Positions 37,197 through 46,262 of a stretch of DNA of 64,000 nucleotides are shown here, one piece after another (position 1 is the first letter of the stretch; every line of letters starts with the position of its first letter). Made by a program: the position numbers and the translations under genes. Source of the DNA: Curtobacterium sp. MCLR17_032 (GTDB taxonomy: Bacteria; Actinomycetota; Actinomycetes; Actinomycetales; Microbacteriaceae). The notes under the pieces were generated by a model. The model was not told where the DNA came from. It did no database searches and worked only from the letters and a program-made list of their open reading frames with translations. The DNA is taken from assembly GCF_003234795.2 (NCBI RefSeq), contig NZ_CP126268.1:1240001-1304000 (forward strand). The letters run 5' to 3'.

Positions 37197-37816
37197 CAGT
37201 CATGTCCCTCGTCCGCCTTGGACGAGCGGTGCGACTGACGGCCGGTCAGCCGCGGGTCGTCTTCGGAGAGCCGCTCGAGCCCGAGTCCGGACGCGTCGAG
37301 GATGGCGTTCTCGGACTCCGTCGTGGCGACGAACGACCCGATCTGCGCGTTGACCGCGACAAGCGTTCCGATCCGACTCCGCGCATCGAGGACGACCGCG
37401 GCGACCTCCTCGTCACCGCAGTCGGAGGTCAGTTCCGGCTTCGACGGGTGCAGGGCGGGGAACTCGAGCTGCTGGACCGGCGGATGCCACTTCACACCGA
37501 TGCGGAGCACGCGGCCGTCGGCGTCGTTGCGGTAGAACATGGACCCGAACGGGTGACCCATGTCGAGGGTGAGGTCGGCGCCGTACAGGATCCAGCCATC
37601 AGCAGCGTATGTCGGATTCCACCGCTGGACGGTGAGAGCGCCGATGCCCATCTTGATGCCTGGGATGAGCGCTTGGCCCTCCTGAACGTCGGCGTAGAGC
37701 GCGGCCAGGTCCGGGGGACTCTCGTCGCGCAGGTCCGATAACGGGATGCGGGCCATACCGCGGATGGCGGCGAGTTGACGCACACGGCGCAGCGGATCGT
37801 CCTCGGCGTTCGGCAT
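37196..37816 (-). CDS. Unknown protein, first of the tightly coupled operon
   Basis: 206 aa from ATG 37816. The centre has GWILYGADLTLDMGHPFGSM followed by a Phe-Tyr-Arg-Asn segment, a distant echo of the beta-rich domain in the following genes. The C-terminus is Asp/Arg/Ser-rich. No membrane helix. The stop overlaps the next start (TGATG). Confidence 0.5.
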   Translation of the reverse strand: MPNAEDDPLRRVRQLAAIRGMARIPLSDLRDESPPDLAALYADVQEGQALIPGIKMGIGALTVQRWNPTYAADGWILYGADLTLDMGHPFGSMFYRNDADGRVLRIGVKWHPPVQQLEFPALHPSKPELTSDCGDEEVAAVVLDARSRIGTLVAVNAQIGSFVATTESENAILDASGLGLERLSEDDPRLTGRQSHRSSKADEGHD

Positions 37817-37973
37817 GCGACTCCTCCTCACTCGCCCACCTCGGCGATCAGCAGGCGCTGCCGCTTCGACGCCAGTAGCGGCGTTGATGTTCGTGTGGAC
37901 GACTTCGACGGTAGGGACGATGCGTCCGTGAGAGCCAGGGGATTGAGCTGCTCGAGACCAGGAACAGGAGAAC

Positions 37974-38567
37974 TCAGACAGCGTCAAATGACGCTGCTGC
38001 TTCGCGCTCCAGGCGCTTCTTCTCGTTCCGTCGCTCGGTAGCGGCGTGCTTCTTGTCGAGAGCGATGCGGCGTGGGTCACCGAACTGGCCGGCGTTGTCG
38101 ACGCGGCGGAGGGACTCTGCTCGCGCCCTGGCTCCGCACTTCCCACACTGCTCACCGGCTAGGTGGTTCTTTGGCATGACGTTGAAGGGACCGTGCTCGA
38201 AGCAGCGGATGCTGATGCTGGTCCTCTGGTCGATGAAGTTCACGTTCCGGTAGTCGTACCGGGACCCGTGAACCTCGAGCGCGCGGTCGAGGAAGAGCTG
38301 CAGGCGGCGCGCGGCCGGTCCGCGACGCGTGGAGCAGGAGTGGCAGCCCTGCCCAGGAATCACCCTGCCCTTCACGGTCTTGGCCTTGTGGTCCTGCGGC
38401 GCCATTCGGAAGATGCCGTGCTCCGGGCAGATGATCCGCACTCGCGTTTTGACGTTGACGAACTCGTCGGGCAGAAGCGAGTAGTCGTAGCGGCCGCCGT
38501 GCTCAGCGTCCGCGGCGGCGATGAACGCGTCGCAGCGGGCCAGCCGGGTGGCAGTGATGTAGTCCAC
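37974..38567 (-). CDS. Tandem zinc-ribbon-like protein (DUF723-type repeats)
   Basis: 197 aa. Two copies of a repeat often found next to endonuclease domains in phages and mobile elements: HGGRYDYSLLPDEFVNVKTR plus CPEHGIFRMAPQDHKAK and CHSC in the first; HGSRYDYRNVNFIDQRTSIS plus CFEHGPFNVMPKNHLAG and CGKC in the second. Each has a Cys-x2-His plus Cys-x2-Cys arrangement that could bind zinc. No nuclease domain is attached. It reads in the same direction as the 37816 operon, 157 nt upstream. Confidence 0.65.
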   Translation of the reverse strand: MDYITATRLARCDAFIAAADAEHGGRYDYSLLPDEFVNVKTRVRIICPEHGIFRMAPQDHKAKTVKGRVIPGQGCHSCSTRRGPAARRLQLFLDRALEVHGSRYDYRNVNFIDQRTSISIRCFEHGPFNVMPKNHLAGEQCGKCGARARAESLRRVDNAGQFGDPRRIALDKKHAATERRNEKKRLEREAAASFDAV

Positions 38568-38740
38568 GAGGAACTCCTTGTGATGGGGGAGTTGCGTCTA
38601 TGCCGCCGCCGAAGGTCATGACGGCCGGGGAGACCGTCCGCCGCGCCTGCGGTCGCAGGGCCGGCTGCGGCTCATTCCTTTCGCTCGACGGGAGAAGACG
38701 AGGAAGCCCAGATCAGCGCGCTGTATTAGGGATCCGAGAT

Positions 38741-38752
38741 CTGTGATCACAG
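38741..38752. promoter_or_regulatory. 12-bp palindrome between divergent operons
   Basis: CTGTGATCACAG is a perfect palindrome in the 264-nt gap between the leftward 38567 gene and the rightward 38832 gene. It is a candidate operator for a dimeric repressor. Confidence 0.4.
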
Positions 38753-38831
38753 CTCCCGGTCGGCAGCGTGCAAAGAGGAGGGCGAGCACCACGAACCGGT
38801 GCCTGCAACCTCCTCATGAAAGGGCCGCACC

Positions 38832-39338
38832 ATGGCTTCCCACCAGAACCGCAACCTGAACGAGCGCCGCCGCGAGATGCAGATCGTCCTCGACTGGCTC
38901 AACCTCAACGGCCGCGGCATCGACAAGCTCTACGACCACCTCCTCGCAGGGCCGGGCGGCAAGCGGCAGTTCCGAGCCCTCTACCGCGTCGAACCGTTTT
39001 TGGACGACCCGGACGTGTTCGCGTTCCAGATCGCCACCATCCGCAAGCTCCGCACCGACGCAGACTTCCAGCGCTGCGCAGAGCAGCACTTCCTCCTCCA
39101 GTACGAGCAGGACGAAGCCGAAGCCGCCGCGCAGGCCGGCCTCGACGACGACTGCGCTGAGCTCCGCCGACAGCACTGGGGCGACGACCCGACCATCGTC
39201 GAGGCGGGACGGCGGCTGCTTTCGCTCCTGCGCGCCGGGGTCGCCACCCGCGAGCAGTACCGGGCCGCCGAGGACCAGTGGGGAACCACTTGGAAGGACC
39301 TCACCACCTTCCGCGCACACCCCTCCGCAGACGCCTGA
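38832..39338 (+). CDS. Unknown protein, paralogue of the 39690 gene
   Basis: 168 aa. Shares with the 39690 protein the patterns KRQFRALYRVEPFLDDPDVF, LRRQHWGDDP and LLRAGVATREQYRAAEDQWG then TTWKDLTTF. Helical, charged, no membrane segment, no known motif. GAAAGGGCC precedes the ATG. Role unknown; position suggests membership of the same accessory module as the leftward operon. Confidence 0.55.
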   Translation: MASHQNRNLNERRREMQIVLDWLNLNGRGIDKLYDHLLAGPGGKRQFRALYRVEPFLDDPDVFAFQIATIRKLRTDADFQRCAEQHFLLQYEQDEAEAAAQAGLDDDCAELRRQHWGDDPTIVEAGRRLLSLLRAGVATREQYRAAEDQWGTTWKDLTTFRAHPSADA

Positions 39339-39689
39339 TCGCGAAACGCCCAGCTGGCCCGGACGAGCCGGCATAGAGACCACGAAGCCAGCTACACGGC
39401 AGGCAAGCACCACACCGCAGCACACGTCACGACGAGACCACACCCCTAACCCGGTCCTCGGACAGCACGCGGGACGGCGCTCGTCCGCCAGCTAGGACGA
39501 CTTCACTCCCAGCCGGTCGGACACGTCCGGCATAGAGACACCAAGCCCAACGGAACGGGCGAGCACGAGCGCCGTCCACGCACCGCATTAGATCCACGTT
39601 GAGAGGTCGCCGGTACGGGACACCAGTCGTGCTCGCCCACCACCACGGCAAGCCCCACACACCAGCCACAAACCAGAAGGAGAAAGACC
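39339..39689. other. Intergenic region with a repeated CCGGCATAGAGAC motif
   Basis: No gene. CCGGCATAGAGAC occurs at 39368-39380 and again at 39527-39539, 159 nt apart and in the same orientation, each followed by CACGAAGC- or CACCAAGC-like sequence. It looks like a duplicated leader or regulatory segment before the 39690 paralogue. Confidence 0.45.
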
Positions 39690-40394
39690 ATGGCCGTCAT
39701 CACCGACTGCACCAACCGCCGAGCACACCGCCACACCCTCCCCGAGCTCCGCCCCCTCGACGCACACGCCGACACGATTCCGCGGAACCTCATCAAGAAG
39801 TACATCGAGCTCCACGAACAGCCCGACGCCCGCAAGCAGTACCGCGCTGCAACGAAGAACACTGCGGCAGTCGGCGACCTCTTCGCCTTTGTCCGCTCCT
39901 ACCGCCCGATCCCGCTTCCGGTCCCGAGTGCTGCCTCATTCCGGTGGACCATGGCGCGTCTCGAACCGCTGTTCAAGGTCCACGAAGCACGCACCGCTGC
40001 AGCGAACTTCGCCCTGGAAGCCGACGAACTCGAGGTTGCCCAGCAGCTCGGCATCACAGTGGGCGCCCTCCGCGACCAGCACTGGCACGCCACCAGCGAC
40101 GCTGGTACCCGGGCCGAGAAGCGCCAGACGCTCGCTCAACTCCGGGCGGGACTGCTTACCGGCGGCTCGCTGGAACTCGCGATCCGACGCTGGGGAACCA
40201 CCGCTTGGGAGGACCTCGCCACGTTCCGCGAGCCCGACGCACCTGAGCCCACCCGTCCGCGCAACCGGAACGGGGCACCCGACTACCGGCGCTTTCCAAG
40301 GGCCGGCGTGGAGAGCGAGGTCCTCACCATCGGCTGGCCCTGCACCCCGGCCATGTCCGAGCGCTCCGAGTCGCCCGCCCGCACCGCCCGCTAG
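39690..40394 (+). CDS. Unknown protein, paralogue of the 38832 gene
   Basis: 234 aa, with AGGAGAAAGACC just before ATG 39690. Shared blocks with the 38832 protein include RKQYRAATKNTAAVGDLFAF, LRDQHWHATSD and QLRAGLLTGGSLELAIRRWG followed by TTAWEDLATF. The C-terminal 50 residues are Arg/Pro-rich and unique. No family recognised. Confidence 0.55.
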   Translation: MAVITDCTNRRAHRHTLPELRPLDAHADTIPRNLIKKYIELHEQPDARKQYRAATKNTAAVGDLFAFVRSYRPIPLPVPSAASFRWTMARLEPLFKVHEARTAAANFALEADELEVAQQLGITVGALRDQHWHATSDAGTRAEKRQTLAQLRAGLLTGGSLELAIRRWGTTAWEDLATFREPDAPEPTRPRNRNGAPDYRRFPRAGVESEVLTIGWPCTPAMSERSESPARTAR

Positions 40395-40436
40395 TCATAC
40401 CCACCGTCCACACCAGAGCACCCCGAAGGAACAGCC

Positions 40437-40843
40437 ATGAACAACGACAACGCCGAGACCCCCAGCACAGCCCTGAGGCGGGGGTCGCTACCACGAAGTC
40501 CCGCAAGCTGAACCAGAGCCACGGCGCAGCGGCCCGCTCGCAGACCATCAGCGAGAAGATCCTGACCACCCTTGCCGAGTGGTGCCGAGCCGACCACACC
40601 GCGCGACGCTTGGAGGTCGTCGTCGCCGCAACACGATCGCTCGCACTCCAGCGACACGGCCGCTTCTAGGCTCCTGGAACGCCCAGCCGCCCCGCCGTCG
40701 CCTTCGACGCCACCCACGTCATGCGGGCCGACCAGGTCAACCCGCGCCGTCACCAGGTCAAGCAGTACCGCGACGGGAAGTTCCTAAGCTTCGGCGCGGA
40801 CCACGGGGTCGCCCGGTGCCGGCTCCGGACCAGCGCCTTGTAG
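40437..40843 (+). pseudogene. Broken hypothetical gene (frameshift plus internal stop)
   Basis: ATG 40437 with GAAGGA upstream opens a frame that ends after about 24 codons. A shift near the G5 run at 40481-40490 gives a plausible helical protein (TKSRKLNQSHGAAARSQTIS, LTTLAEWCRADHTARRLEVV) to TAG 40668, and the same frame continues past that stop (VAFDATHVMRADQVNPRRHQ) to TAG 40843. Two lesions suggest decay rather than one error. Confidence 0.5.
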
Positions 40844-40858
40844 TCGATCCAGACCGAA

Positions 40859-40897
40859 CACGACGAAGCCCTCCCGAACCGGGAGGGCTTCGTTGTG
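40859..40897 (+). terminator. Strong hairpin terminator
   Basis: 18-bp stem with one G-T wobble, arms 40859-40876 and 40880-40897 with loop AAC, at the end of the 38832-40843 transcription unit. Confidence 0.75.
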
Positions 40898-41082
40898 CTC
40901 CCCACCTGTCCACGCCTCGCTGCCTCCACCTGACAGCAGAACCAGGCTCCTGCGACCATTACGAGAGGTGAGTTCGAGCGTCCGCATCGGGTCGACAGAC
41001 GATCTGAGCAACTTTCGAACTTGTGCGAACGTGTACCGCCTGTCGCGCACCGGCCGAGGCGCACGTCCGTGACAATGACGAC

Positions 41083-41331
41083 ATGACTGCCGTGCACTCC
41101 GCTCACCCGAGAGATATGTCAGAGCGCCGCACAGCGAGCGGTGGGTCCATCGCTCAGGTCGTGGCCGCGTCCTTTGCCGGAATGGCCATCCGTGACGCCA
41201 GCGACCACATTGTGGAACCGTGCTCCAGCGGTGCGGCATTCTCCAACACACCGACCACATCGCAGTGGTCTGTCGTGCATGCCGGCGACTACCGCGATTG
41301 GACCCAGGATTGTTCGGCGGTGGTCCTGTGA
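41083..41331 (+). CDS. Small unknown protein translationally coupled to hamA
   Basis: 82 aa from ATG 41083. Ser/Ala/Thr-rich (RRTASGGSIAQVVAASFAGM, SSGAAFSNTPTTSQWSVVHA); no membrane helix is certain. Its TGA overlaps the GTG of hamA by 4 nt (GTGA), which argues that it is translated and belongs to the Hachiman operon. It is not part of the described two-gene system. It could also be a leader needed only for coupling. Confidence 0.5.
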   Translation: MTAVHSAHPRDMSERRTASGGSIAQVVAASFAGMAIRDASDHIVEPCSSGAAFSNTPTTSQWSVVHAGDYRDWTQDCSAVVL

Positions 41332-42356
41332 GCAACGCCGTGCTTCCGCTCTCGCTAATGGACCGAGAGCGATTCTTGGCGCTCTTTTACCCGCCCGAGC
41401 GTGTCGATGTCCATACCAAGACAGTCCTTCACCTACACGTCCTGCGCGTCGATGGTGGCGACTTCGCGATCAAGCCTCTGTTCAAAGAGCTGGTGAACAA
41501 CAGCATCAGCTATGTGCTGTCGCGGCAGAATCTCGGAAAAATGACCAGTGACCTGAGCCGGATGGGCGAGTTTTTTCGTAAGGCCCAACTGCAGTTTAAG
41601 GCCCCGGATTCGAATGCGGGTGAGGGAGGTGAGCTTCTCCTGTACTCCTTTCTCGAAGGGCACCTCGGAGCGCCCAAGATCCTCTCGAAAATGGAACTCA
41701 AGACGTCTGCGGAGCACTACGTGCACGGCACTGACGGTGTCCACCTGCTCAAGATTGCCGAAGGCGAGTATCAGCTGATCTTTGGTGAATCGAAGATGTA
41801 CGGCGATGCCACGGGTCATGTCGGGTCGAGCGCTAAGCGCGGCGTCCAGGCCGCTTTCGCCTCTATGGGTAAGGTTCAAGAGGACGACTTTGACTTCGAC
41901 ACGTGGCTTGTCGAGTCCGAGCTGCTGAAGGAGAGCCTCGACCCGGCGAAAGTTGAGCTTCTTGCGACGATTCTGCTTCCGCCTGCCTCGGGTGGTGCGG
42001 AGATCACGAAGTCCAACGCCTTCGGCGTCTTCATCGGCTTCGAGCTTGACGTCACGGAGTATCCGTTCGCTGACCACACTGCCGCCGAGATAGAGGAACA
42101 CCTCCGGAGCATCGCCCTCTCGGCGATCACCGATCAGGTCGACACAATCAAGGCTGAGATCCAGAATCGCGGCCTCGGCGGCTACCAGTTCCACATCTAC
42201 GCCGCACCGTTCCTCAAGCGAAACGTCAACGGCACTGTGCGTGGCATCGAGGATATCCGTATCGACTTGGCATCGGAGCTGAGCGGGAAGAACCTCCGTC
42301 CGCCTAAGACGAAGACAGGGACGAAGACGAAGACGAAGGCGAAGAGGACGAATTGA
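41328..42356 (+). CDS. hamA: HamA, DUF1837 nuclease subunit of Hachiman defence system
   Basis: 342 aa from GTG 41328 (an ATG lies at 41358). Signature of HamA/DUF1837, a PD-(D/E)xK-type nuclease: GEGGELLLYSFLEGHL (Glu102), HGTDGVHLLKI (Asp136) and QLIFGESKMYG (Glu154-x-Lys156). A Lys/Thr-rich tail (KTKTGTKTKTKAKRTN) ends the protein. Hachiman is a described anti-phage system in which HamA is held in check by the HamB helicase and degrades DNA on activation. The stop overlaps the hamB TTG by 4 nt. Confidence 0.88.
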   Translation: MSNAVLPLSLMDRERFLALFYPPERVDVHTKTVLHLHVLRVDGGDFAIKPLFKELVNNSISYVLSRQNLGKMTSDLSRMGEFFRKAQLQFKAPDSNAGEGGELLLYSFLEGHLGAPKILSKMELKTSAEHYVHGTDGVHLLKIAEGEYQLIFGESKMYGDATGHVGSSAKRGVQAAFASMGKVQEDDFDFDTWLVESELLKESLDPAKVELLATILLPPASGGAEITKSNAFGVFIGFELDVTEYPFADHTAAEIEEHLRSIALSAITDQVDTIKAEIQNRGLGGYQFHIYAAPFLKRNVNGTVRGIEDIRIDLASELSGKNLRPPKTKTGTKTKTKAKRTN

Positions 42357-45016
42357 CCGGGCGTACTGCCGCTGACGTGCTCAGCGAAATGATCGTCGCT
42401 CGCCCCGACTTTCAAACGGTGTTCGGCAACCTCGAGCGATCCGTCGCTACCTCGTTCCTTTCGAACGACGCATCCAATGCGCTCGACGTGACTGCGTCGA
42501 AGCACCTGCTCCGGTACGCCGATGTGCTGTCGCACTCCAACGACCCGCGTCACCGCGAGCTCGCGTATACGACGATCGCGCTTCTTCGGGAGTACGACGC
42601 TGCGGTCGGGCTCGGGGACGAGCTCAGCGACCGAGTTCTCGCCATCGCCGAGGCGGTCCTGGTACAGCTCGGCAACTTCCCCGGGATCAGCACGCTCCAG
42701 AAAGGCGTTGGCAGCCGATACGCTTTGCCGCTGTCGCGCGGCACGCTGCGCATTGCAAAGGAAGTCCTGCAGCGCACTAACAAGGGTGATGCCATTCTGA
42801 CGGACACGCAGTACGCGATCACGGAGAAGATGCGAGGTGAGGATTACTTCAGCTTCTCGGGCCCCACCTCGCTTGGAAAGTCCTTCATCATCAAGGACGC
42901 GCTCTACGACATCGTGCGTCGCGACGAACTCAACGACCACTGCGTCGTCGTTCTCGTCCCGACCAAGGCGCTGATAGGGCAGACGGCGGCCGACCTTCGG
43001 CGGCTGCTTGCGGAGGTGCCGGAGGTCAACGTCGCGACCTACCCCTCGCTCCCGAAGCTACTGCGCCAAAAGTATCGGCGCACGATCTTCGTGCTCACGC
43101 CCGAGCGTCTGCTGCGCTACCTCGCCAACCCGGTCCGAGACATCGACTACCTTGTGGTCGACGAAGCGCAAAAGGTCATCGCGAAGAACGATGCTCGAAG
43201 CTCGCTGTACTACCACGCAATCGTCGAAGCAACGCGGCGCTTCGCTACCAAGCTGCTGTTCGCATCCCCGAGCATTGAGAACCCGGAGCTGTTTCTTGAG
43301 CTGTTCGGGAAGGCGTCCAACGGTGCTCTCACGGTACGCGAACGCACCGTAGCTCAGCAGCGCTACTTCGTCGACCTGGTCGCAAAGAAGCAGTACTACT
43401 TTTCTGGTCTGGACGCCACATCGCAGGAGATGGAACAAGCGCCGACTGAGACAAACGTGGTCGACCTGGTGCTAACGCGCAGCGGCGACCGCAAAGCCAT
43501 CATCTACATCAACGGATCGCTCAAATCTGCCGAGTTCGCGATGCGTCTCGCCGCGAAGCGTCCCGTCGTGGCCAACGACAAGGTGGACGAGTTGATCAAG
43601 CACGTACGCGACTACGTGCACAAGGACTACTTCCTCGGGAGCACCCTCAGCCGGGGTGTCGCGTTCCACCATGGAAAGATGCCACAGGAGGTGCGCGAGC
43701 GCGTCGAAGAGGAGTTCTCCGACCCCGAGTCGCCGATTCAGTTTGTGGTCTGCACATCGACTCTGCTTGAGGGGGTCAATCTGCCTGCGAAGAACATCTT
43801 CGTGCTGAGCGACAAGCACGGGAACAGCTCGTTCACCAAGATCGACTTCGAGAACCTAGCCGGACGTGCCGGCCGCCTCACCTACGACTTCTCCGGCAAC
43901 GTGGTCTGCGTGCGAGAGGAGGCCAACCGATGGGCCGACACGACTCGCGCACTCATCCCTCGCGCCGAGCCGGCGAAGGCAGAGAGCTTCCTCGTGAGCC
44001 CGCCGAGCAATCGGAAGAAGGACTACACCGACATCGCGCGCATTCTTCGTGGAGAAGCTCTCCCCGGAACGCCGTCTGTCGACCAGCAGCGAAGCGTCGA
44101 ACAGTACGCATCGATTCTGACGCTTCACCAAATCGACAACCAGCAGACGCCGCTGCGCAGTCACTTCCTCGACAAGGTGCAGGGCGGTCGTGACCTCCTG
44201 AAGAAGGCTGCCGCATCAGTGGTCGTGCCGGCCGATGTCCTACGACGATCGCCGAACATCTTGTCGGAGTATCAAGGCAAGGTCTGGCTGGAGCTCACCG
44301 AGGACGCGGCTGAGCCTCTCGTGGCGGATGACGCAGACCTCGACGATGTTCAGACATTCCTCAAAGCCCTTCGTCGCCTTAGCGGGTTGTACGGCTGGCG
44401 TCACACTGAGGTGTCGGGTACCGACCCGCTCATGCCGAGGAATGCGGACGCCGAGGGCTGGGACCGTCGTTTGTACTACTGGGCGCTGCTCATGCGGGGC
44501 TGGGTACGCGGCGATCCGATTAGCCGGGTGATCTCGAGCTCCATCGCCTACTACTCGCGCACCGGATGGATCACCTACCGGGACTATTCGCGGGAGGAAA
44601 GCCTGGTTCGCGAGCCCTTCGACCGGAATTCCGCCAAGCACATCAATCTCATCATCGAGTGGACGCTTCGCGACATCGAAGGTGGCCTTCGTTTCCGCAT
44701 CATTGGCTACCTCCAGAACTTCTTCGACGTGAGCGTTGCAGCGCAGGGTCGTGCGTCATCTGGGCTCAATGTGGCGACTCTCGTTGAGTACGGCACGGCC
44801 GATCCGCGCGCCGTACAATTGCAGGAGGTTGGGTTCGGTAGGCCCGTGGCAGCGGAGTTGCTGACGGACCATTTGGACGCACTGTCCTTCTCGGCTGTCG
44901 ACGAGCTCGAGGGCTTCGATCATGAGAAGGTTCTTACGAGTACTGAGCTATCCGATGAGGCGCGCGCCGAGATCGAGAACATCATGGTGAAAATTGACGT
45001 CGAGGTTGCAGGCTGA
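42353..45016 (+). CDS. hamB: HamB, helicase subunit of Hachiman defence system
   Basis: 887 aa from a TTG that overlaps hamA. Superfamily 2 helicase: Walker A SGPTSLGKSFIIKD (169-182), VLVPTKALIGQTAADL, DEAQ box DYLVVDEAQKVIAKND (from 265), AFHHGKMPQEVRERVEEEF, CTSTLLEGVNLPAKNIFVLS and motif VI NLAGRAGRL. The N-terminal 150 residues and the C-terminal 300 are helical domains without known motifs. In the described system HamB senses DNA damage or loading and releases HamA. Confidence 0.88.
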   Translation: MTGRTAADVLSEMIVARPDFQTVFGNLERSVATSFLSNDASNALDVTASKHLLRYADVLSHSNDPRHRELAYTTIALLREYDAAVGLGDELSDRVLAIAEAVLVQLGNFPGISTLQKGVGSRYALPLSRGTLRIAKEVLQRTNKGDAILTDTQYAITEKMRGEDYFSFSGPTSLGKSFIIKDALYDIVRRDELNDHCVVVLVPTKALIGQTAADLRRLLAEVPEVNVATYPSLPKLLRQKYRRTIFVLTPERLLRYLANPVRDIDYLVVDEAQKVIAKNDARSSLYYHAIVEATRRFATKLLFASPSIENPELFLELFGKASNGALTVRERTVAQQRYFVDLVAKKQYYFSGLDATSQEMEQAPTETNVVDLVLTRSGDRKAIIYINGSLKSAEFAMRLAAKRPVVANDKVDELIKHVRDYVHKDYFLGSTLSRGVAFHHGKMPQEVRERVEEEFSDPESPIQFVVCTSTLLEGVNLPAKNIFVLSDKHGNSSFTKIDFENLAGRAGRLTYDFSGNVVCVREEANRWADTTRALIPRAEPAKAESFLVSPPSNRKKDYTDIARILRGEALPGTPSVDQQRSVEQYASILTLHQIDNQQTPLRSHFLDKVQGGRDLLKKAAASVVVPADVLRRSPNILSEYQGKVWLELTEDAAEPLVADDADLDDVQTFLKALRRLSGLYGWRHTEVSGTDPLMPRNADAEGWDRRLYYWALLMRGWVRGDPISRVISSSIAYYSRTGWITYRDYSREESLVREPFDRNSAKHINLIIEWTLRDIEGGLRFRIIGYLQNFFDVSVAAQGRASSGLNVATLVEYGTADPRAVQLQEVGFGRPVAAELLTDHLDALSFSAVDELEGFDHEKVLTSTELSDEARAEIENIMVKIDVEVAG

Positions 45017-45018
45017 AA

Positions 45019-46071
45019 GTGAAAGCCCTTCGTCTGCTACTTGGGGCGGTGTCTGCCGCCTTAGTGGTGGTCTCGGCTTGGCTCGTATTCGCGTCTGCCC
45101 GATCCGGAGGCGTGCGCGTCGACGGATCGATCTGGGAGGCGCTGAGTGGTGTCGGCACGGTGGGTGCAACCGTCGTAGCAGTGTGGCTCGCCGGTCGATC
45201 CCTGCGCCAAGAGCGAGGCAGCATCGCGCGTCTTGTCTCTGCATGGGTGACCGTGGACTTCCGAGTCAACGACGACCGCAGGACCTACCGGCGCGTGACG
45301 ACGCTTCACGTGGGCAACGAAAGCAATGAGTCGGTGTTCGAAGCGTTCGTGAATGTCATCGTCGGGGCGGAGCGCATCTCGCTCGGGAGCCTCAGCTCTC
45401 CGCGTCCGATCGCGGTGCTGCCTCCACGGTCGGTTCGGGAGTACGACATCTCAGGCGCAATCACCGGTCAACTTGACGTGAGCGATCCACGAGCAGAGCT
45501 TTCCTTCACTGCGCCGAACGATACGAAGTGGCTGCGGACGGCCGAAGGGAATCTCGAAGAAGCCTCTAACCAAGGCACGAGCTGGAAGCCAATGCCTGTC
45601 GCAACCCCAGCTCAGATCGGCAAGGAGGACCCGACCAACCCGAAGATGCCCGTGTTTGCGTTCTTGAGTGCCGTATGGGAAGCCGCGGACGCCGAAGCAG
45701 AGGGACGCGCGTCAGATCCAGCCTTGGATCCTTTCGGTGCGGTCGCGAGCTTCGCAGAAGGCTGGGAAGGGGCGGACTGGGCGGATATCGGACGGCAGTT
45801 GCCTCCATTCGCGCCGACCACCTTCGTGGACTATCGCACGGAACATGTGGCCTACGTCAAGCTGGTTGGCGATCCGGAGGCTCAAGGTTCCGTTGTCGAA
45901 GGACCTGATCCAATCTGGGTCAAAGAAGTACGATTCGTGACTCTAGTGCTCGACCGATCTGTCGGCTGGCGAGTGTTCGGAGTCGGCGTGCCCGTGGAGC
46001 CTGAGGAGATTCAGTTCCCCGAGGATGCGCTGAGGCTGCCGGCGAAATCTGAAGGCGGTCTCACGGCCTGA
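45019..46071 (+). CDS. Membrane protein encoded directly after hamB
   Basis: 350 aa from GTG 45019, only 2 nt after the hamB stop. Two N-terminal helices (LLLGAVSAALVVVSAWLVFA and VGTVGATVVAVWLAGRSL) put about 280 residues in the cytoplasm: a beta-rich domain (RRVTTLHVGNESNESVFEAF) and an acidic C-terminus. Spacing implies co-expression with Hachiman. Canonical Hachiman has no such gene, so this may be an added effector or regulator, or just a passenger. Confidence 0.6.
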   Translation: MKALRLLLGAVSAALVVVSAWLVFASARSGGVRVDGSIWEALSGVGTVGATVVAVWLAGRSLRQERGSIARLVSAWVTVDFRVNDDRRTYRRVTTLHVGNESNESVFEAFVNVIVGAERISLGSLSSPRPIAVLPPRSVREYDISGAITGQLDVSDPRAELSFTAPNDTKWLRTAEGNLEEASNQGTSWKPMPVATPAQIGKEDPTNPKMPVFAFLSAVWEAADAEAEGRASDPALDPFGAVASFAEGWEGADWADIGRQLPPFAPTTFVDYRTEHVAYVKLVGDPEAQGSVVEGPDPIWVKEVRFVTLVLDRSVGWRVFGVGVPVEPEEIQFPEDALRLPAKSEGGLTA

Positions 46072-46262
46072 TGCACGATAGGCGTCGTGAGCGGAGCGGA
46101 GCGGGGTGCGGATGTGACCGAGCGGCGTACTCGCTTGCGGGTAGTCGTCGACCTCATGCCGACGCTAGTGAGGCGCCGCTGTTGATTGGGCTCGAGGGAC
46201 GTTGCTCCGCCGGGAGAGCGCGCCGGGCGTGCGTGGCGGAGATGCTCCGGCATGATTGAGCG

